The notes below the pieces were generated by a model, which was not told where the DNA came from, searched no databases, and saw nothing but the letters and a program-made list of their open reading frames with translations. Source: Bacteroidetes bacterium GWA2_40_15 (lineage in GTDB: Bacteria > Bacteroidota > Bacteroidia > Bacteroidales > VadinHA17). Taken from it: a stretch of DNA of 64,000 bases. The translations under genes were made by a program, and so were the position numbers. Shown in pieces: positions 1-8,827 of the stretch (positions are counted from its first letter, which is position 1; each line of letters starts with the position of its first letter). The DNA is taken from contig MENI01000112.1 in assembly GCA_001768195.1 (NCBI GenBank), positions 1 through 64,000 of the forward strand, in the 5' to 3' direction.

Positions 1-46
1 AATGAATGTCTGTGATAAAAGTTACAGTGAGACAGTCAAAGTTACT

Positions 47-54
47 TATATTTG
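47..54 (+). promoter_or_regulatory. Candidate -7 box upstream of trxB
   Basis: The sequence TATATTTG fits the Bacteroidetes primary sigma -7 consensus TAnnTTTG and would place transcription start near position 60, 18 bases before the trxB ATG. I see no clear TTTG -33 box at the right spacing. Prediction only. Confidence 0.4.
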
Positions 55-77
55 CACTTTGACTATAGAATGAAATC

Positions 78-1076
78 ATGGAGATATTTAAACCACTTGA
101 TGTTCAGAAAGATTCTGATAATAAACAAATTGAAAATGTAGAAAATGTAAGGTGCCTGATCATCGGATCCGGCCCTGCAGGTTACACTGCAGCCATCTAT
201 GCCTCAAGGGCCAATCTTAACCCGGTCCTTTATACCGGGTTGCAGATGGGGGGACAACTTACCACTACTACAGAAGTTGATAATTACCCTGGTTATCCCG
301 AAGGTGTTGCGGGACCGGTAATGATGGAGGACCTTAAGAAACAGGCAGAACGATTTGGTGCAGAGATCAGATTCGGGATAGCAACTGCGGTTGATTTCTC
401 AGGACGTAAGCATAAGGTTACAATTGATGATAATAAGGTTGTTATAGCTGATTCAGTGATAATTGCAACAGGGGCTACTGCAAAATACCTTGGGATAGAA
501 GCTGAAACCAAATATGCCGGACAGGGTGTATCTGCCTGTGCAACATGCGACGGATTTTTCTATAAGGGAAAAGATGTGGCTGTTGTCGGAGGAGGCGATA
601 CTGCAGCAGAGGAAGCCACATATCTGGCAGGCCTGTGCCGTAAAGTGTATCTTATTGTCAGAAGAAATGAACTGAGAGCTTCAAAAGCCATGCAGGACAA
701 GGTTTTTAATACAAAAAATATTGAGATACTCTGGGAACATCAGACTGTTGACCTCTTTGGTGAGAATGGAGTGGAAGGGGCAACTCTTGTTAAGAAGAAA
801 GGATCTCCATCCGAAGAGATTGTAAAGATTAAAATAGATGGATTTTTCCTTGCTATTGGCCATTCTCCCAACTCAGAAGTGTTTAAGAAATTCATCGATA
901 CGGATGACGTTGGCTATATTAAAACCGTACCAGGTACCTCCAGAACAAATGTTCCCGGGATATTCGCAGCGGGTGATGTCCAGGATCCTCATTACAGACA
1001 GGCAGTTACAGCTGCAGGTTCGGGATGCATGGCAGCAATTGACGCTGAAAGGTATCTTTCAGAACTGAAATTATGA
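78..1076 (+). CDS. trxB: Thioredoxin reductase (NADPH)
   Basis: This cytoplasmic FAD enzyme passes electrons from NADPH to thioredoxin. The FAD-binding GSGPAG motif is at residues 30-35, the redox pair is CATC (Cys154 and Cys157) and the NADPH-site GGGDTA is at 171-176. The C-terminal FAD signature GIFAAGDVQD is present. The 332 residues exceed the usual 310-320 because of a polar N-terminal extension of about 23 residues before the conserved core. The ATG at 78 sits about 18 bases after a predicted transcription start, so the extension is probably real, although a shorter start cannot be excluded. Family assignment is secure. It appears monocistronic and is followed by a CCCC/GGGG-rich repeat. 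Confidence 0.95.
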   Translation: MEIFKPLDVQKDSDNKQIENVENVRCLIIGSGPAGYTAAIYASRANLNPVLYTGLQMGGQLTTTTEVDNYPGYPEGVAGPVMMEDLKKQAERFGAEIRFGIATAVDFSGRKHKVTIDDNKVVIADSVIIATGATAKYLGIEAETKYAGQGVSACATCDGFFYKGKDVAVVGGGDTAAEEATYLAGLCRKVYLIVRRNELRASKAMQDKVFNTKNIEILWEHQTVDLFGENGVEGATLVKKKGSPSEEIVKIKIDGFFLAIGHSPNSEVFKKFIDTDDVGYIKTVPGTSRTNVPGIFAAGDVQDPHYRQAVTAAGSGCMAAIDAERYLSELKL

Positions 1077-1150
1077 AGCTGTCTTAAAAGACTGATTTTA
1101 CCCCCAAACCCCCCAAGGGGGGCTTATTGAAAACCAAAATTAGACAGCCT
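1077..1150. repeat. C/G-rich repeat with short terminal inverted repeats
   Basis: It begins immediately after the trxB stop codon. The left end holds GCTGTCTTAA and the right end its approximate complement TTAGACAGC, enclosing a palindrome of six C, AA, six G at 1109-1122. Related C-run/G-run sequence with an AGACAG end recurs at 63384-63434. It may act as a terminator or be a small non-autonomous element. Confidence 0.55.
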
Positions 1151-1179
1151 CCTGGTTTAAAAACTATAATACTTGTACC

Positions 1180-1566
1180 ATGAAAACATTCAAAAAAACT
1201 TTCAGGATAAATGCTGAGCCTTCCGATGTGTACTCTGCACTAACCAATCCCTATACAATTGAATTATGGTCAGGGTATAAGGCAGAAATGAACACTGTGC
1301 CCGGAAGTGAGTTCTCATTATGGGAAGGCGATATTGAAGGAAAGAATCTTGAATTTGTACAGGACAGGAAGGTGGTTCAGGAGTGGTATTTTGGAGAGCA
1401 GACTGGAAAATCGATTGTTACAATCTCTATATTTCCTGATAAGGCTAATTCAAGTGTTACGGTTGAACATAGCAACATTCCTGATGATGAATACGAAAAT
1501 ATTGCTGAAGGCTGGAGGGAGTATTATATAGGAGCCATTGTTAATTTCTTCAATCCTAATTTTTGA
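1180..1566 (+). CDS. SRPBCC (AHSA1/START-like) domain protein
   Basis: A 128-residue protein that is essentially one SRPBCC fold. The N-terminus (KTFKKTFRINAEPSDVYSAL, then LTNPYTIELW) and the central stretch ending KVVQEWYF match the Hsp90 activator Aha1 C-terminal-like (AHSA1) family. Members bind hydrophobic ligands or act as stress co-chaperones, and nothing here identifies the ligand. It has no signal peptide or membrane segment, so it is probably cytosolic. Its last 11 bases overlap the end of the convergent TorD-like gene. The fold is confident; the function is unknown. Confidence 0.75.
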   Translation: MKTFKKTFRINAEPSDVYSALTNPYTIELWSGYKAEMNTVPGSEFSLWEGDIEGKNLEFVQDRKVVQEWYFGEQTGKSIVTISIFPDKANSSVTVEHSNIPDDEYENIAEGWREYYIGAIVNFFNPNF

Positions 1567-2245
1567 GATATCCGGTCCGGAAAAAAAGTTCATTCCTGTT
1601 TGAGAGAAGTGAATGAATGTCTTCCACACAGGCAAAGATTAACGACGAAATTCCTTTGTAACTAGGTGTTAAAGAGTACTCCTGAACTCTCTTGTGCCAT
1701 TCCGGAATCCATGATAGGATATGCTGATCAATAAAACGTCGTATCTCATTTCTCATCTCCCCACGGCAGGCTTCATCATCAAGAACAATATATTTCTCAA
1801 TAAGTGTAGTCAGAAAGAGCAGTTCGACTCCCAGGTGATCATCTTTCATCCCGTGTCTGAATTTATTCTTCCATCCATAAGAATTATAGAATTCTGAGAC
1901 ATCAGAATCGTTTAATACCCTTTCAGTCTGTGCCGGTTTTTTATACAATGACTCATAAGCCGGTGCCAGAGGTTTATTTATCCTTGTAAAAAGTCTGTAG
2001 TAATCTTCACTCATTGCATTTGTGGAGGATGCTTTATCGGTACATGATTCCCTGAGCTGGGAAGCTGCCCTGATAAAAGCAGGATTGGTACTGGAGACCG
2101 GCAACTTTCTGAGTATCCCTTCTTTCCAGAAATCAACAATACATTCTTCAGCAGGTTCATACATTATCATTGTCCCGGCAAAATAAAGTAACATGTTGTA
2201 CCCTTTCAAAATACTGTGCTGCTGGCTTGTAATATCTGTTGACAT
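1556..2245 (-). CDS. TorD/DmsD-family molybdoenzyme chaperone
   Basis: A 229-residue, largely helical protein. The segment DDHLGVELLFLTTLIEKY (about residues 138-155) and the later FIDQHILSWIPEW match the TorD/DmsD/NarJ signatures. These cytoplasmic chaperones bind the twin-arginine signal of DMSO-reductase-family molybdoenzymes until cofactor insertion is complete. No molybdopterin oxidoreductase, iron-sulfur subunit or Tat gene is visible in this window, so the client must be encoded elsewhere or the gene is a remnant. The 3' end overlaps the convergent SRPBCC gene by 11 bases. Family assignment rests on motif recognition. Confidence 0.75.
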   Translation of the reverse strand: MSTDITSQQHSILKGYNMLLYFAGTMIMYEPAEECIVDFWKEGILRKLPVSSTNPAFIRAASQLRESCTDKASSTNAMSEDYYRLFTRINKPLAPAYESLYKKPAQTERVLNDSDVSEFYNSYGWKNKFRHGMKDDHLGVELLFLTTLIEKYIVLDDEACRGEMRNEIRRFIDQHILSWIPEWHKRVQEYSLTPSYKGISSLIFACVEDIHSLLSNRNELFFRTGYLKN

Positions 2246-2349
2246 AAATCTTAAGACCGCAATGAATTAAAGTTTTCTGAATTGAGAAGCAGTTGTTATT
2301 GGCGGTGTGCTCTTTAATAAACCGGAATTAAGATGTTTTGTTCGAAATC

Positions 2350-2379
2350 AAAAAAAAAGCTGCATCATTCCGATACAGC
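2350..2379 (-). terminator. Intrinsic terminator after the alpha-oxoamine synthase gene
   Basis: Read on the minus strand, GCTGTATC pairs with GATGCAGC (one G-U pair) around a five-base loop and is followed by a run of nine T. It lies 25 bases beyond the stop codon at 2405. Confidence 0.75.
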
Positions 2380-2404
2380 CTCCAGGTATTAACCTGATCA
2401 ATTA

Positions 2405-3649
2405 TTATTTATTGAAATCAGCCATCTCGTCAGGGTACTCATTATTGTCTATTTTCTTCTTTATCTCTTTGAATGTCTTAATAGTATATGCTACATCTTC
2501 AAGTGAGTGTGCTGCTGTAGGTATAAGTCTTAACATTACAACATCCCTTGGAACAACAGGATATATGACTACAGAGCAGAAGACTCCATAGTTTTCCCTA
2601 AGGTCATAAAGCATCTGGGTTACCTGTGTCAGAGGGCATTTCATGAATACCGGAGTGACCGGTGATTCAGTTTTGCCAAGGTCGAGACCTGCCTCTTTCA
2701 GTCCTTTCTGAAGAGCATGTACTATTGTCCAGAGTTTTTCCTTGTATTCCGGATGCGCTTTAATGATCTCAAGCCTTTTGATTGCACCAATAGTCATTGC
2801 CATTGGAAGGGATTTGGCATAGATCTGCGATCTGAGGTTAAAACGCAGGTATGTAACAACTTCTTTAGTACTTGCAACAAAACCTCCGATTCCTGCCATC
2901 GACTTGGCAAATGTTGTAAAATAGATATCTATCTTGTCCTGAACGCCAAAATGTTCACCGGTTCCGGCTCCTGTTTTTCCCATTGTTCCGAATCCGTGTG
3001 CATCATCGACAAGAAATCGGAAATTGTATTTATTTTTAAGAGCTGCAATTTTATCGAGTTTCCCAAGATCACCGGCCATTCCGAATACCCCTTCGGTTAT
3101 AACCAGTATCCCGCCATTTGATTTTTCAATAAGTTTGGCAGCTCTCTGCAGTTGTTTTTCACAGTCGTCAATATCATTATGATGATATACAAACCTTTTT
3201 CCCATATGAAGCCTGAGTCCATCCATTATACATGCATGCGACTCGGAATCATATACTATAACATCATGCCTGTCGACAATAGAATCAATTATTGATACCA
3301 TTCCCTGGTAGCCATAATTCAGAAGGTAAGCGGCCTCTTTACCTGTAAATTCAGCTGCCATCTGCTCGAATTTCTCATGCATTGTAGTCTGCCCCGACAT
3401 CATTCTTGCTCCCATCGGATAAGCAAGTCCGTATTTTTCAGTTGCCTCGGCATCTGCTTTTTTAACTTCAGAAAGATTGGCCAGACCCAGGTAATTGTTC
3501 AGGCTCCAGGTCAGAACCTCTTTACCTCTGAATTTCATTCTTGGTGATATTTCACCTTCAAGTTTTGGAAACATGAAATAGCCGTCAGCCATGCCTGAAT
3601 ACTGTCCCAGAGCTCCTTTGTCAGATTTTATTTTGTCGAAAATATCCAT
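2405..3649 (-). CDS. PLP-dependent alpha-oxoamine synthase (serine palmitoyltransferase/capnine synthase type)
   Basis: This 414-residue fold-type I PLP enzyme condenses an amino acid with an acyl-CoA. The Schiff-base lysine is in TTFAKSMAG (Lys249), DDAHGFG (215-221) holds the PLP-contacting Asp/His, and NNYLGLA and MSGQTTMHE are typical of the KBL/BioF/SPT family. The sequence resembles the Flavobacteriia/Bacteroidales branch tied to sphingolipid or sulfonolipid (capnine) base formation rather than BioF, and no biotin genes are nearby. Serine versus cysteate (or glycine) as substrate cannot be decided from sequence. Single-gene unit with its own predicted promoter and terminator. Confidence 0.75.
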   Translation of the reverse strand: MDIFDKIKSDKGALGQYSGMADGYFMFPKLEGEISPRMKFRGKEVLTWSLNNYLGLANLSEVKKADAEATEKYGLAYPMGARMMSGQTTMHEKFEQMAAEFTGKEAAYLLNYGYQGMVSIIDSIVDRHDVIVYDSESHACIMDGLRLHMGKRFVYHHNDIDDCEKQLQRAAKLIEKSNGGILVITEGVFGMAGDLGKLDKIAALKNKYNFRFLVDDAHGFGTMGKTGAGTGEHFGVQDKIDIYFTTFAKSMAGIGGFVASTKEVVTYLRFNLRSQIYAKSLPMAMTIGAIKRLEIIKAHPEYKEKLWTIVHALQKGLKEAGLDLGKTESPVTPVFMKCPLTQVTQMLYDLRENYGVFCSVVIYPVVPRDVVMLRLIPTAAHSLEDVAYTIKTFKEIKKKIDNNEYPDEMADFNK

Positions 3650-3678
3650 GATAAAAGGTGTTTTTTGAAAATTTTGTA

Positions 3679-3686
3679 CAAAAGTA
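3679..3686 (-). promoter_or_regulatory. Candidate -7 box for the alpha-oxoamine synthase gene
   Basis: On the minus strand TACTTTTG fits TAnnTTTG and lies 30 bases before the start codon at 3649. The -33 region is not distinctive. Confidence 0.4.
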
Positions 3687-3797
3687 AAGATAACAAGCCG
3701 TTCCTTTATACCTATTTATACCTAAATTTACCTTCGGTGATTAGGGCAATAAATGCATATTTATTGCGTTTATATTCCTGGTTTCAAAAATTTTCAG

Positions 3798-3805
3798 TAA
3801 TTTTG
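3798..3805 (+). promoter_or_regulatory. Candidate -7 box of the bamD-to-fabI operon
   Basis: TAATTTTG fits TAnnTTTG. The implied transcription start is only about 8-10 bases before the bamD ATG, giving a very short leader. No convincing -33 box. Confidence 0.4.
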
Positions 3806-3819
3806 CGCAACATTTTTTT

Positions 3820-4635
3820 ATGAGATCAAGATTATATATAATCCTTATCATTATTGTGGTTGTCTCCTCTTGCGGGGAGTATGAAAAGCTATTGAAGAGT
3901 ACCGACTTTGAGCTTAAGAAGACTAAAGCCATTGAGTATTATAATGAAGGGAAATATGTTAAGACTACCGAGCTTCTGCGACAGATTTTGCCCCGCTACA
4001 GAGCGACTGAGGAGGGGGAGGAACTGAACTGGATAAATGCTCAGAGTTACTATGGCATGAAAGATTACATAATGGCAGGGAGTACCTACAAATTATTTAT
4101 CGATCAGTTCCCGTTCGGTAAACATGCTGAGGAGGCCTCGTATCTGGCAGCTTATTGCGATTATCTTACTGCTCCGCGCCCCGATCTTGACCAGGAAAAC
4201 ACCAGGAATGCAATTGAGGGTTTTAATATTTTCATAAATAAGTTTCCATATAGTCCTAAAGTTGAGGAATGTAAGAAACTGATTACTGAATTGGAAGATA
4301 AACTTGTGGAGAAAAATTATAAGAGTGCAAGGCTGTACTATGACATGAAAGAGTACAAAGCATCTATAGTTGCAATTAATAACAGCCTAAAGGTATATGC
4401 CAATTCGAAATACAGGGAAGAGATGATGTACCTTAAACTGAACTCATTATTCCTTTATGCAGAGCTGAGTATGCCTGATAAGCAGAAAACCCGGTACCAG
4501 GATACTCTTGATGACTATTATTCATTCATGGAAGAGTACCCGGAAAGCAGTTATTCAAAGGGTGTTAAGGATATTTTCCAGAAGACTGACAAATACCTTA
4601 AGGCTGCCATCCCTGAAAGTGAAATAAACAATTAA
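3820..4635 (+). CDS. bamD: Outer-membrane assembly lipoprotein BamD
   Basis: A periplasm-facing lipoprotein of the BAM complex that helps insert beta-barrel proteins. The signal peptide ends in a lipobox (VSSC, Cys18). The body is a run of TPR-like helices, with AIEYYNEGKY, AQSYYGMKDY and YKLFIDQFPFGKHAEEASY following the BamD pattern. Length (271 aa) is normal. It leads a six-gene operon whose next start codon is 8 bases downstream. The unrelated BamA-like gene at 11182-12528 is not a partner in the same operon. Confidence 0.9.
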   Translation: MRSRLYIILIIIVVVSSCGEYEKLLKSTDFELKKTKAIEYYNEGKYVKTTELLRQILPRYRATEEGEELNWINAQSYYGMKDYIMAGSTYKLFIDQFPFGKHAEEASYLAAYCDYLTAPRPDLDQENTRNAIEGFNIFINKFPYSPKVEECKKLITELEDKLVEKNYKSARLYYDMKEYKASIVAINNSLKVYANSKYREEMMYLKLNSLFLYAELSMPDKQKTRYQDTLDDYYSFMEEYPESSYSKGVKDIFQKTDKYLKAAIPESEINN

Positions 4636-4642
4636 TATATAT

Positions 4643-4975
4643 ATGGATTACAGAAAATCAGCAGCACCAGTAACTACTGTTACACGCAACCTCGATCTTA
4701 TGACGAAGGATACAAATAACATTTATGAGACAGTGATCGTTGTTGCGCGAAGATCAAACCAGATTTCTGTTGAAATGAAGCAGGAACTCAACAAGAAGCT
4801 TGAAGAATTTGCCTCTTACAGCGATAACCTTGAGGAGGTTTTTGAAAACCGTGAGCAGATAGAGATATCAAAATTCTATGAGAGGCTTCCTAAACCTACA
4901 CTTATTGCACTGCAGGAACTTGAAGAGGGCAAAATATTTTACAGAAATCCTGAAAGTGCCACAAAACCTAAATAA
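4643..4975 (+). CDS. rpoZ: RNA polymerase omega subunit (Bacteroidetes type)
   Basis: A 110-residue protein matching the Bacteroidetes version of omega: an N-terminal KSAAPVTTVTRNL segment, a central NIYETVIVVARRSNQIS helix and the C-terminal FYERLPKPTLIALQE. Omega stabilises the beta-prime subunit in RNA polymerase. The Bacteroidetes form diverges strongly from E. coli RpoZ and is often annotated only as a hypothetical protein. Position between bamD and coaBC agrees with the usual phylum-level order and with the rpoZ-CoaBC association in other bacteria. Confidence 0.85.
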   Translation: MDYRKSAAPVTTVTRNLDLMTKDTNNIYETVIVVARRSNQISVEMKQELNKKLEEFASYSDNLEEVFENREQIEISKFYERLPKPTLIALQELEEGKIFYRNPESATKPK

Positions 4976-4987
4976 CTTTTAGCCTTA

Positions 4988-6196
4988 ATGATTAAGGGCA
5001 AACATATTCTTGTCGGTGTGACCGGAGGTATTGCAGCTTATAAAACTGCAACTATCATACGGTTGCTCGTTAAGGAAGGTGCCGAGGTAAAAGTTATTAT
5101 GACAGATCATGCAAAGGAATTTATAACCCCGCTTACACTTGCCACACTGTCAAAGAATCCGGTTCTTACCGCATTTTTTAATACTGAAAACGGAGACTGG
5201 AACAGCCATGTGGACCTGGGATTATGGGCTGATCTTTACCTGATTGCCCCGGCAACTGCCAATACATTAGCAAAAATGGCCGCTGGAATTGCAGACAACC
5301 TGCTCGTTACTACTTATCTTTCAGCCCGTTGCTCAGTTTTTATTGCACCGTCAATGGACCTGGATATGCTTGCACATCCTTCCACTAAAATCAATATAGA
5401 AACTCTTATAGCATTTGGCAATACAATACTGGAACCTGCCGGCGGTGAGCTGGCCAGCGGCCTTACCGGAAAAGGACGTATGGCAGAGCCGGAGGAGATA
5501 GTAAAGGAGATAATTAACTTCTTTACAAAAAAAAAAAGCCATAGTCCGCTGAAGGGGAAACATCTTCTTATTAATGCAGGTCCTACCAGGGAGCCACTCG
5601 ATCCGGTGAGGTTTATAAGTAACCATTCATCAGGAAAGATGGGCATCGCACTTGCTGATGCTGCTGCCCGATTCGGTGCAACGGTAGATCTTGTGCTCGG
5701 ACCTGTCAATATCAGGCCTTCATCCGGATCCGTAAATGTAACGGATGTTACAACTGCCTCTGAAATGGCTGAAGAATGTATTTCATTATTTCCCCACTGC
5801 GATATTGCTATCCTTTCTGCAGCAGTAGCCGATTTTACTCCTGCTGAAGTAAAAAGCAGCAAAATTAAAAAGGAGAAAAAGGATTTCATGTTAAAGCTCA
5901 GGCCAACAGCAGATATTGCTTTAACTCTTGGTAAAATGAAAAGACCCGGTCAGCTACTTGCAGGTTTTGCACTCGAAACGGATGATGAAATAGAGAATGC
6001 TAAAAGGAAGCTGTTAAGCAAAAACCTGGATATCATAGTTTTAAATTCCCTCAAAGAGAAAGGGGCAGGTTTCGGACATGATACAAACAGGATAACTTTA
6101 ATTGACCGTAACAATATTATTGATAAATTTGAGTTGAAATCCAAAGATGATGCTGCAACGGATATTCTGAAAAAAATTATATCAATGATTCAGTAA
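4988..6196 (+). CDS. coaBC: Bifunctional phosphopantothenoylcysteine decarboxylase / phosphopantothenate-cysteine ligase
   Basis: A two-domain coenzyme A biosynthesis enzyme of 402 residues. The N-terminal flavoprotein (CoaC, about 1-180) has the FMN-site GVTGGIAAYK, the active-site His in NSHVDLG and the IAPSMDLDM substrate loop. The C-terminal ligase (CoaB, about 185-400) has INAGPTREPLDPVRFI, the SSGKMG loop and the NSLKEKGAGFG signature. It adds cysteine to 4'-phosphopantothenate and decarboxylates the product. The last pathway enzyme, CoaE, is encoded at 32344. Confidence 0.96.
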   Translation: MIKGKHILVGVTGGIAAYKTATIIRLLVKEGAEVKVIMTDHAKEFITPLTLATLSKNPVLTAFFNTENGDWNSHVDLGLWADLYLIAPATANTLAKMAAGIADNLLVTTYLSARCSVFIAPSMDLDMLAHPSTKINIETLIAFGNTILEPAGGELASGLTGKGRMAEPEEIVKEIINFFTKKKSHSPLKGKHLLINAGPTREPLDPVRFISNHSSGKMGIALADAAARFGATVDLVLGPVNIRPSSGSVNVTDVTTASEMAEECISLFPHCDIAILSAAVADFTPAEVKSSKIKKEKKDFMLKLRPTADIALTLGKMKRPGQLLAGFALETDDEIENAKRKLLSKNLDIIVLNSLKEKGAGFGHDTNRITLIDRNNIIDKFELKSKDDAATDILKKIISMIQ

Positions 6197-6205
6197 TTTG
6201 TACGG

Positions 6206-7138
6206 ATGAAGTTATTGCACACTCTGAAATATTATCTCTTATTACTTCTGGTAATAATTCCGGTAAGTTCAAAATCACAGGAGCTTAATTGCAATGTTCA
6301 GATATCTGCACAGATGATCCAGGGTTCCAACCGTGAAATTTTTGAAAGCATGCAGCGTGATATCTATGATTTCATGAATAACACTGTATGGACAAATCAT
6401 GTATTAAGTTATTCTGAAAGAATCGATTGCAATATACTTATTAACCTCACCGATCAACTTTCGGGTGATGAATTCAGAGGAACTATTCAGGTTCAGTTAA
6501 GGCGACCTGTGTTCAATACAACTTACAACTCCACCATACTGAATTTTGTTGACAATAACTTTCAATTCAGATATGTTGAATTCCAGACACTTGAATTTGA
6601 CCCAAGTACCCACCGTTTCAATCTTATTTCAGTACTGGCCTATTATGCTTATATGATAATAGGCTTCGACTATGATACATTTTCTCCTTTGGGCGGAACA
6701 GAGTTTTTTCAGATGGCAGAGAAGATTGTGACAAACGCCCAGAATGCACCGGAGGCAGGATGGAAACCGTTTGACGGTTCCCGAAACAGGAACAGGTACT
6801 GGCTTGTTAAGAATGTCCTGAACAAGGAATATGAGAGTGTAAGATTGTTTAATTATGAGTATTACATTTTGGGACTTGACATTATGGAATCAAAAACTGG
6901 GGAAGCCAGGATGAATATGTCTGAAAGTCTCAAATTGATTCAGGAGGTGTACCGTAAGAGGCCGGATCCATATATGTACCTTGTTCAGATTATCCTGGAT
7001 GCAAAAACAGACGAACTGGTCAATATTTATTCAGGAGCATACCCCGAGGAGAAGGGAAGGGTATTGCAGATTCTGAATGAAATTGACCCTGCCAATAAAG
7101 CAAAATATGAAAGGATGAATGAGTCCACTATTCGATAA
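6206..7138 (+). CDS. DUF4835 family protein (PorD-like), secreted
   Basis: A 310-residue exported protein with a signal peptide of about 24 residues ending near SSKSQ. The mature part begins ELNCNVQISAQMIQGSN and contains YNSTILNFVDNNF and TLEFDPSTHRFNLISVLAYY, characteristic of DUF4835. The family is restricted to Bacteroidetes and its members are sometimes labelled PorD, a putative type IX secretion accessory, though I cannot confirm that role. The coaBC-DUF4835-recN order is a recurrent Bacteroidetes arrangement. No enzymatic motif is visible. Confidence 0.8.
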   Translation: MKLLHTLKYYLLLLLVIIPVSSKSQELNCNVQISAQMIQGSNREIFESMQRDIYDFMNNTVWTNHVLSYSERIDCNILINLTDQLSGDEFRGTIQVQLRRPVFNTTYNSTILNFVDNNFQFRYVEFQTLEFDPSTHRFNLISVLAYYAYMIIGFDYDTFSPLGGTEFFQMAEKIVTNAQNAPEAGWKPFDGSRNRNRYWLVKNVLNKEYESVRLFNYEYYILGLDIMESKTGEARMNMSESLKLIQEVYRKRPDPYMYLVQIILDAKTDELVNIYSGAYPEEKGRVLQILNEIDPANKAKYERMNESTIR

Positions 7139-7146
7139 TATAGGTT

Positions 7147-8811
7147 ATGCTCATCAAATTATCTGTTCAGAATTATGCTCTCATAAAAGAACTGGACGTT
7201 GAACTCGAAAACGGACTGACAATTATCACCGGCGAAACCGGTGCCGGTAAATCAATTCTCATGGGAGCCCTCTCGCTTATCCTTGGAAACAGGGCTGATA
7301 CCTCTGTACTTCTCGATAAGAATGATAAATGTATTGTGGAAGGAACATTCCGGATTGATGAGTATGAGCTTAATGATTTTTTCCTGACAAATGAACTTGA
7401 CTACGAGCCTGTTACAATGTTAAGGAGGGAGATAAATCCGGCAGGTAAATCGAGGGCGTTCATAAACGACACTCCTGTAACTCTGAATTTACTCAGAGAG
7501 ATTGGTGAAAAGCTTATTGATATTCATTCCCAGCATCAGACTCTGATGCTGAATGATAATTCATTCCAGCTTAATGTAATTGACTCTTTTGCCGGAACAG
7601 CTAAACTGCTCAGGAGTTACAGGTTCTCTTACTTTAATTACCGTAAACTCAAAAAAGAACATACTCTGCTTAAGGAGAGTTACGATAAGAACAAAGCAGA
7701 TATTGACTATTTCCAGTTTCAGATAAGCCAGCTGGAAGATGCAAGGCTTAAGGAAGGAGAACAGGAAGAGCTGGAAGCTGAACAGGAATTACTTGGCCAT
7801 GCTGAAGAGATAAAGTCTGCTCTGGCAGGATCGTCGCTTCTCTTTACTTCGGATGAAACATCTATACTATCCCTGCTCAGAGCGGTTAAATTAAATATCG
7901 GCAGGATAAAAAACTTCCTGCCTGAAGGAGAGTTACTCTATTCCCGCACCGAATCATCAATAATAGAACTTGATGACCTGGCAGGGGAGATAGAAAAACT
8001 TGCAATTTCAATTGAAGCTGATCCACAGCGGCTTGCCAGAGTAAATGAAAGACTCGATCTTTTCTACTCGCTCTTCCAGAAGCACAGGGTGAAAGATCTT
8101 AATGAACTGATAGTCAAAATCAGTGAGATGAAAGAACATTTGAATACCCTGGTTTCCAGCGATGAAAGACTTAATGAACTTGAATCTCTTCTTCAGTCAG
8201 AGGAAGGCACACTCAGGAATATCTCTCATGAGATATCCGGTAAAAGGAAGAGTATTATTACCGAGGTTGAACTTAAAATTACAGAACTGCTCAGGCAGCT
8301 TGGTATGCCGAATGCCAGATTCAGAATTGAATTATCTTCAGCATCCGACTTTAAGCCGTCAGGCATTGACAATGCTGATTTCCTCTTCTCGGCAAATAAA
8401 CAGATAGCTCCCGAGAACCTGTCAAAAATTGCATCAGGCGGTGAACTGTCAAGAGTGATGCTGAGTCTTAAATCATTGCTTTCGAGAAACAATAATCTAC
8501 CGACCATTATCTTTGATGAGATTGATTCCGGCGTTTCGGGAGAGGTCGCGGATAAAGTCGGACAGATACTCGCAGGTATGGGTAAATACATGCAGGTTGT
8601 GAATATCACACACCTCCCCCAGGTAGCCTCAAGAGGTACAAAACATTATCATGTCTATAAAGATGATACAGATGATTCAACAATAACAAGAGTTAGATTG
8701 TTATCAGCTGATGAACGTGTTCTGGAGGTTGCCAGATTATTAAGCGGCAGTGAAGTTACGGAAACAGCAATGAAGAATGCCCGCGAACTTATTAAAGCTG
8801 CAATTAATTAA
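7147..8811 (+). CDS. recN: DNA repair ATPase RecN
   Basis: An SMC-like ATPase that acts in double-strand break repair. The Walker A motif GETGAGKS is near residue 30, a long coiled coil fills roughly residues 150-350, and the ABC signature LSRVMLSLK and Walker B TIIFDEIDSGVSG follow at about 430-465. The C-terminal NITHLPQVASRGTKHY is the family's conserved H-loop. At 554 residues the length is normal. Fifth gene of the bamD operon, 8 bases after the DUF4835 gene. Confidence 0.96.
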   Translation: MLIKLSVQNYALIKELDVELENGLTIITGETGAGKSILMGALSLILGNRADTSVLLDKNDKCIVEGTFRIDEYELNDFFLTNELDYEPVTMLRREINPAGKSRAFINDTPVTLNLLREIGEKLIDIHSQHQTLMLNDNSFQLNVIDSFAGTAKLLRSYRFSYFNYRKLKKEHTLLKESYDKNKADIDYFQFQISQLEDARLKEGEQEELEAEQELLGHAEEIKSALAGSSLLFTSDETSILSLLRAVKLNIGRIKNFLPEGELLYSRTESSIIELDDLAGEIEKLAISIEADPQRLARVNERLDLFYSLFQKHRVKDLNELIVKISEMKEHLNTLVSSDERLNELESLLQSEEGTLRNISHEISGKRKSIITEVELKITELLRQLGMPNARFRIELSSASDFKPSGIDNADFLFSANKQIAPENLSKIASGGELSRVMLSLKSLLSRNNNLPTIIFDEIDSGVSGEVADKVGQILAGMGKYMQVVNITHLPQVASRGTKHYHVYKDDTDDSTITRVRLLSADERVLEVARLLSGSEVTETAMKNARELIKAAIN

Positions 8812-8827
8812 TTTAGAAAAAGTTAAG

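Noticed and set aside
5314-5889. 191-codon minus-strand frame within coaBC
   Set aside because: Shadow of the CoaBC coding strand with no recognisable motif.
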